In this document: positions 58,827 to 64,000 of the stretch, piece after piece
Layout of the letters: the number at the start of each line of letters is the position of its first letter
Numbering within the stretch: position 1 is the first letter of the stretch
NCBI RefSeq assembly: GCF_947507565.1
Contig: NC_089175.1
Span: 3,895,733-3,959,732 of the forward strand
Direction of reading: 5' to 3'
DNA: 64,000 bases
From: Oscarella lobularis
Lineage: Eukaryota; Porifera; Homoscleromorpha; Homosclerophorida; Oscarellidae
Translations under genes and position numbers: made by a program
The notes under the pieces: generated by a model
Told to the model about the DNA's origin: nothing
Database searches by the model: none
Seen by the model: only the letters and a program-made list of their open reading frames with translations

Positions 58827-58929
58827 GTATAGGCGCATCGTCGACAATTTTAAGTTTTCTTATTATACATACGCGTATAAACACCAATGCTTTCGTTCCT
58901 TGAATTGCTCCGGCGAAATTCTTACGGTT

Positions 58930-60115
58930 AGTTGAGAGTGTCTGTGAAGCGTTCGTGCGTAGTTGATGTGCTGGGTGACCTGCGGACATTCGGAGCGTCA
59001 CGTTGGAAAGGAGAAAGCGGCTCGGTACCTTTGCTATCTTGAGCGATTCGCAACGAATCTGTTTCCTTCGCCAGCCCTTTACTTCGTCTAGTACCGTCAG
59101 TTGAATATATGCCTTGGTTTTGTTTCCTTCTGCGAGAAAAGTTCGACTTTGCCCATCGCGAGACCGATTCCGTACCTGTCGTCTCTTCCGCTTCGCATCG
59201 ATTGACGTCCGAAACTTTGGCGCGAACGATGAGGTGATCCGTTCGCTTTCCGAAAACGAATAGCTCCTCGGATGACACTATGATGCACATCTTCTCCATT
59301 CCAAAACTCAGTCCCTCGTACGCAACTAATCTGCAAGACAAACGTGCGTAGAAACGACGCTAAAGAGCCTCACTGTCTTCTCCTACTGTTCGCTTGAATC
59401 GTTCCGTTCAGCTGAAGAAGAATTTCCCATCCTTTAGCCATCGTTGGCGAGTAGGGAGGCAATACACCGCCCAAGCCAATGCAATAGCGTGGCCGTCGAA
59501 TCGACGCCGGTTTTTCTGCCTTACTACTCGTCGTGCCGACACTCACAGCGGCAGCCGTGCTTGCAGCTAAGTCCAAAACACCGCCCACGGGTTTTGCCAC
59601 AGTCCCCACGACGCCCTTCATCAGACTCCCTAAAACGAACGGGTGCAGAAATGCTCAAGTGGTTGTATAAAATATCTGACCGAAACTCCTTTCTTTACAG
59701 CTCCTTCAGTTGTTTGCGTGATGACGCTTGTTAAGCCTCCAAATATGCCGTGTCCAAGACCTTGTATTCCAGCGACAAGATGCTCGCCGCTCGTTCTAGC
59801 AGTATCATTAATTTGCGCTCTTTCTGCGCTGTACTCGTCGTCCATAGATGCAACATCGAATGCACTCGAGACGGTACTAGTTATCTAAAAAACCAAAAGA
59901 TAAAAGAAAGGCGTCGTTTTGATTATACGGCGGGTATACTTTAGAAGCCGAATCCAAAACCACACGAGTCACATTTTTTGCGAAGCCAATGACGTTGCCA
60001 CGAGTCAAATTGTCAACTCCTGATGCAACGTCATTTAGTAGACCAAAGGGATTTCCTAGCATGTCAACTGATCCTAAATACGTGCTGCTTGACTCGAAAA
60101 TTGCTAAGAAAAACA
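58930..60115 (-). CDS. VPS13 C-terminal exons
   Basis: Exons in order: about 60115-59935 (VDMLGNPFGLLNDVASGVDN), about 59880-59690 (SMDDEYSAERAQIND, LGHGIFGGLTSVIT, EGAVKKG), about 59630-59390 (LMKGVVGTVAKPVGGVLDLA, then RRPRYCIGLGGVLPPYSP) and about 59340-59100 (LVAYEGLSFGMEKMCIIVSS). This is the ATG2-C-like amphipathic region and PH-like C-terminal domain of VPS13 proteins, which target organelle membranes. It could be the true 3' end of the same gene as the 32-40 kb copy, but order and distance forbid a single transcript here. The paralogue cannot be assigned from this part. The stop codon is not certain. Confidence 0.8.
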
Positions 60116-60172
60116 AATCATTCTCGCTGCGACGTCTCAACAACAAACCTTTGCGTAAAGTCGAACTGCTAC

Positions 60173-60556
60173 CTTAGCCTCTTTTGGCTGCAGAGAGCTG
60201 TTGGAACTCTCAACCTTGCAAGTGTATTCGCCTTCATTTTCCACTCCCGCAGACGCAAGTTCATACGTGCAGACTGCTGAACGAACAGATGCGTAGCCAT
60301 TGTTGGGTGGCATTTCAGGCGTGCACTTAAACGAGTACTGGACGGTCACGTTGGGAGTAACGAAGTGATGACTTATTTCTTCCTTCGCCTGGAACTTCAA
60401 GCTGACCCGCAAGCCTGTCAGAAAGTTGCTGTAGTAGCCACCACAAACAAGAAAGTTGGCCCCCGTTGGCTGCCCAAAAACCAAGTACTTTTGGGGCTGC
60501 GAAAAACGAATGTAGGCGTTGAGAGTTGTTAATTCGGCAAAAGAAAAGAAAGCACC
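60173..60556 (-). CDS. Ig-domain exon (partial gene)
   Basis: The frame reads FGQPTGANFLVCGGYYSNFL, then SAVCTYELASAGVENEGEYT with CKVESSNSS. E-G-E-Y-x-C is an Ig F-strand signature. The exon is bounded by an acceptor at about 60557 and a GT donor at 60171-60172. The next sequence on this strand is VPS13 C-terminal, so it is not followed by the rest of a receptor. Confidence 0.7.
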
Positions 60557-60651
60557 TACGCAAAACGTCAATCAAAAAAAACCGGTTTCATTCATTTGCT
60601 AGGACCGCATGGGTGATTAATTAAAGAGGGCCGCGGCCCTGCAACGCGGAG

Positions 60652-60856
60652 GTATGTACAGTCTGAGGTGTTCTGCTATATCATCTCAGCAAACTTGAAA
60701 TTTTAGTCATTGCAGGGTATCCGACTTGGAACATACGACGGGTTGCAGCGCAATGAAATTGCGTCGTATGCAAGATTGTTTTCTATCGTCCGTCGAAGCT
60801 CGGCTACCCTATTATTAATAAGAGGCTGACACGATGAGGTTACTACACCACCTACT
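60652..60856. repeat. Approximately 205-bp dispersed segment, copy 3
   Basis: Third copy of the segment at 13153 and 18483. Here it is the 3' flank of the membrane exon that follows and overlaps its stop codon. Confidence 0.85.
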
Positions 60857-60985
60857 TTTTCTTCGCCGAGCAGAGAGCGCAAAGAAGACATAATGCAATA
60901 ACGCTCATTATTCCAAAACCCGAGATGCTCACGACGAGCACTATCCAATAGTTTCTGCACGGTGCTGTGCTCCCTAGCCGTTCCT
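60852..60985 (-). CDS. Terminal membrane exon of a receptor
   Basis: After an acceptor (TTGTGTAG) the frame reads ERLGSTAPCRNYWI, a hydrophobic span VLVVSISGFGIMSVIALCLL, then CSAKKK and TAG (60854-60852). It looks like the last exon of a single-pass receptor with almost no cytoplasmic tail. Upstream exons would lie above 61 kb, where only repeats are found. Confidence 0.65.
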
Positions 60986-61140
60986 CTACACAAAAAATAT
61001 CGCTTTAATTGACATACCAACCTCAGGGTTCTGCCGACATGAGTCGGCATGGGTCGGCCCCGACCCTCACTCCCCTATCGCCGACCCATACTACTAAAAC
61101 GTCGTGAAAGCCCGTAGCTTGCAATAATTACAGCTGGATA
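60986..61140. other. Short spacer
   Basis: Contains facing GAGTCGGCATGGGTCGG and CCGACCCATAC motifs (61040-61091), a possible short inverted repeat. No gene. Confidence 0.5.
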
Positions 61141-61995
61141 CATAGTCTAAAGCAAATTTAAAAATGGTCCAAGACAATTTTAAAATTTGTCCTAAAACAG
61201 TTTGAAAAATTGTTCCTAGACAATTCTAAAATTTTCCAGGACAATTTTAAAACTTGTCCCTAGACAATTCTAAAATTGAAGGACAATTCTAAAAATTGTG
61301 TCAAGACAATTCTAAAATCGTTCCAAGACAATTTTCTCGCGCATCAAAACTGTGGAGCCCGTTCTCTCGCCACAAAATTGAGAAGACCGTTCTATCGCCT
61401 CAAAACTGTGTAGTTCTCTCGCCTCAAAACTGTATTGCCCGTTCTCTCGCCTAAAAAATGTGTTGCCCGTTCTCTCGCCTCAAAACCGTGGAGCCCGTTC
61501 TCTCGCCCCAAAACTGCGGAGCCCGTTCTCTCGCCCAAAAACTGTGGAGCCCGTTCTCTCGCCCCAAAACTGTGGAGCCCGTTCTCTCGCCCAAAAACCG
61601 TGGAGCCCGTTCTCTCGCCCCAAAACTGTGAAGCCCGTTCTCTCGCCCAAAAACTGTGGAGCCCGTTCTCTCGCCCCAAAGCTGTGGAGCCCGATCGCTC
61701 GCTTCAATATCTGTGACAAGGGTATTTGTGACAAGGGTATCTGTGATCACAGGGTATCTGTGATCAAAAGGACATCTGTGATCACGGGGTATCTGTGATC
61801 ACGGGGGAATCACAGGGCAATTTTAAAAATTGTCCAAGGACATTTTTAAAAATTGTCTCAGGGCAATTTTAAAAATCGTCTAAGACAATTTAAAAATTGT
61901 CCAAGACAATATTAAAAATCGTCCAAGACAATTTTAAAAACGGTCTAAGACAATTTTTAAAATGGTCCAAGGAATCGTCCAAAGCAAGATTTTAA
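61141..61995. repeat. Compound tandem repeats
   Basis: Four parts: CAATTTTAAAAATTGTCC-type units (61141-61345); about eleven 28-bp units of CCCGTTCTCTCGCCCCAAAA followed by CTGTGGAG (61355-61700); TATCTGTGATCACGGGG units (61705-61805); and again CAATTTTAAAAATTGTCC-type units (61810-61995). Confidence 0.9.
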
Positions 61996-62380
61996 AATTG
62001 CGAATTATGTCTATCCTATCCTTCCAGTCCTTCCCACACTGAATTTCTCGACAGATCCCTGTCTTGTGGTATACCGGTATTTGTGTCATAATTCACGACG
62101 CAACTTAAATCTTTTTGCTCAGCAATTACTGATCTGCGATCGGCAAAAAATGATTGATGCGTGGTCTCAATTTTTTTGTTTTGTTGGGTGTGAATTTTCG
62201 TTTTGATCGCGTTCATTTTTTTGCGGGGCGTGGCAACGCATACCATCAATTGCGAGTGAATTTTTCAATTAGTAAGTTTAGAGAAGAAAAGGAGCGAGGC
62301 TTTCGTAGTTGAATACCTTGACTAGATACCGCATTTGTATTGTTAACAGTCTCAACTCAACAACTTAACTGTGACAAGTG
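61996..62380. other. No supportable gene
   Basis: Spacer without recognisable coding sequence. Confidence 0.5.
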
Positions 62381-62680
62381 TCTTCAATTCGTTGCGCGCG
62401 AGCGGCGCTTGCGGTTCAGGCGCAAGGAACGCCACTCGCGCATAAAAAGTACTCTGCAGCGTTGGCGGGAACGCCCACTTTTGAGAGACAAGTGTCTCCC
62501 TTTCGTTGCGCGCGAGCGACGCTTGCGGTTCAGGCGCAAGGAACGCCACTGGCGCATAAAAATTAGACTTTTGACAGACCGCTAAAATTTTCTCGCACAA
62601 TTTCAAATTGTCTTGGACAATTTTAAAATTGTCCCAGAACAATTTTAAAAATCGTCTAAGACAATTTTAACAAGTTTTAG
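62381..62680. repeat. Dispersed GC-rich repeat, cluster 4 (inverted orientation) and AATTTTAAAATTGTCC units
   Basis: Two units of the GCGCGAGTGGCGTT family lie in reverse orientation relative to clusters 1-3, with TTGCGCGCGAGCG and CAGGCGCAAGGAACGCCACT. They are followed by CAATTTTAAAATTGTCC units. Confidence 0.85.
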
Positions 62681-62838
62681 TTTGGAAAAATGTCTCGGTT
62701 TGTCTTGCATGAAATTGCAGGTGTAACAGTAAAATATAAAGCAGACTGCAACGTGAAGGAAAAAAGAGAAGGGTACTTGATGGTGATGATGATGAATACT
62801 ATCATCGATGATCAAATATTATTCTCTTCCTCAATCAT

Positions 62839-64000
62839 ACAGAATAATTACAAGGGACTGGCCAACTGTTCTCTAGTGTAATAAATTACAGAAAAATTAC
62901 AAGGGACTGGCCAACTGTTCTTTCCTGTAATAAATTACAGTCAAACTACAACGGATTGGCCAATTGTTCTTTCCTGTAATAAATTACAGGAAAATTACAA
63001 GAGACTGGCCAACTGTTCTCTAGTGTAATAAATTACAAGAAAATTAAAAGCGACTGGCCAACTGTTCTCTAGTGTAATAAATTACAGTGAAATTACAAGG
63101 GGCTGGCCAACTGTTCTCTCCTGTAATAAAATACAGAAAAATTACAAGGGACTGGCCAACTGTTCTCTCCTGTAATAAATTACAGAAAAATTACAAGGGA
63201 CTGGCAAACTGTTCTCTCCTGTAATAAATTACAGAAAAATTACAAGGGACTGGCCAACTGTTCTATAGTGTAATAAATTACAGTGAAATTACAAGGGACT
63301 GGCAAACTGCTCTTTCCTGTAATAAATTACAGTCAAATTAAAACGGACTGGCCAATTGTTCTTTCCTGTTATAAATTACAGAAAAATTACAAGGGACTGG
63401 CCAACTGTTCTTTCCTGTAATACATTACAGGAAAATTACAAGAGACTGGCCAACTGTTCTCTAGTGTAAAAAATTACAACGGACTGGCCAACTGTTCTCT
63501 CCTGTAATAAATTACAGGAAAATTACAAGAGACTGGCCAACTGTTCCCTAGCGTAATAAATTACAGAAAAATTACAAGGGACATGCCAACTGTTCTCTCC
63601 TGTAATAAATTACAGTGAAATTACAAGGAGCTGGCCAACTGTTCTCTCCTGTAATAAATTACAGTGAAATTACAAGGGACTGGCAAACTGTTCTCTCTTG
63701 TAAAAAATTACAGAAAAATTACAAAGGACTGGCCAACTGTTCTCTCCTGTAATAAATTACAGTGAAATTACAAGGGGCTGGCCAACTGTTCTCTCCTGTA
63801 ATAAATTACAGTGAAATTACAAGGGACTGAACAACTGTTCTCTCCTGTAATAAATTACAGAAAAATTACAAGGGACTGGCAAACTGTTCTCTCCTGTAAT
63901 AAATTACAGAAAAATTACAAAGGACTGGCCAACTGTTCTCTCCTGTAATAAATTACAGGAAAATTACAAGAGACTGGCCAACTGTTCTCTAGTGTAATAA
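62839..64000. repeat. 49-bp satellite running off the window
   Basis: About 23 units with AATTACAAGGGACTGGCCAA followed by CTGTTCTCTCCTGTAATAAA and TTACAG. Each carries CTGTAATAAATTACAG, a 7-bp hairpin with a 2-nt loop. Variant classes (CTCTAG, CTTTCC, CTCTCC) alternate. The array continues past 64000. Confidence 0.95.

Noticed and set aside
62839-64000. CRISPR-like array of 49-bp period
   Set aside because: The whole period is conserved, there are no variable spacers, and no cas genes are present.

Overview
The window is nuclear DNA of an intron-bearing animal. Evidence is very short GT-AG introns (mostly about 44-60 bp), phase-1 introns flanking immunoglobulin (Ig) and fibronectin III exons, a tyrosine-kinase C-terminus, a CTHRC1-type domain, VPS13D-type exons with a UBA domain, PPP2R3C and a DIPK1/FAM69-like kinase. 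Small introns together with many Ig-type membrane receptors suggest an early-branching metazoan. A sponge is my best guess, but nothing in the window proves it.

Layout. 0-5.4 kb (+ strand): C-terminus of a tyrosine kinase, then two single-pass Ig-type receptors. 7.2-9.5 kb (-): a calcineurin-A-like phosphatase with a downstream EF-hand and a missing GNHE motif. 11.2-12.6 kb (-): proline dehydrogenase (PRODH). 13.35-21.8 kb: two arrays of a 45-bp minisatellite alternating with truncated PRODH copies. 21.8-25.2 kb: a patchwork of gene fragments (Ig exon, VPS13 N-terminal region, ISWI-like ATPase, CRNKL1). 25.4-32.5 kb: the longest 45-bp array. 32.5-41.4 kb: a long VPS13D-like region on the - strand, interrupted by a truncated non-LTR retrotransposon. 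41.4-45.3 kb: several unrelated tandem repeats. 45.3-51 kb: a fourth 45-bp array plus a second, internally deleted copy of the 32-41 kb region. 51.5-55.7 kb: a CTHRC1-like fragment, an Ig exon and a third VPS13D copy. 56.1-58.8 kb: PPP2R3C and a DIPK1-like gene, head to head. 58.9-61 kb: VPS13 C-terminal exons and two Ig-receptor exons. 61-64 kb: more tandem repeats.

Two themes dominate. First, tandem repeats: the 45-bp family alone covers about 14.6 kb, and its units lack stop codons in all six frames, so it produces long spurious reading frames on both strands. Second, well conserved genes carry many single-base frame disruptions (about eight in PPP2R3C; also in the DIPK1-like, phosphatase, PRODH, VPS13 and Ig genes). 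Several fall in homopolymers, which points to long-read indel errors, but recent pseudogenisation cannot be excluded from the sequence alone.

The genes do not form an operon-like pathway. I found no prokaryotic defence locus, CRISPR array, tRNA or rRNA gene. The most unusual items are the all-frame-open satellite, the calcineurin-like/EF-hand gene lacking its GNHE motif, the inverted satellite junction near 45.0 kb, and the mosaic of partial gene copies.
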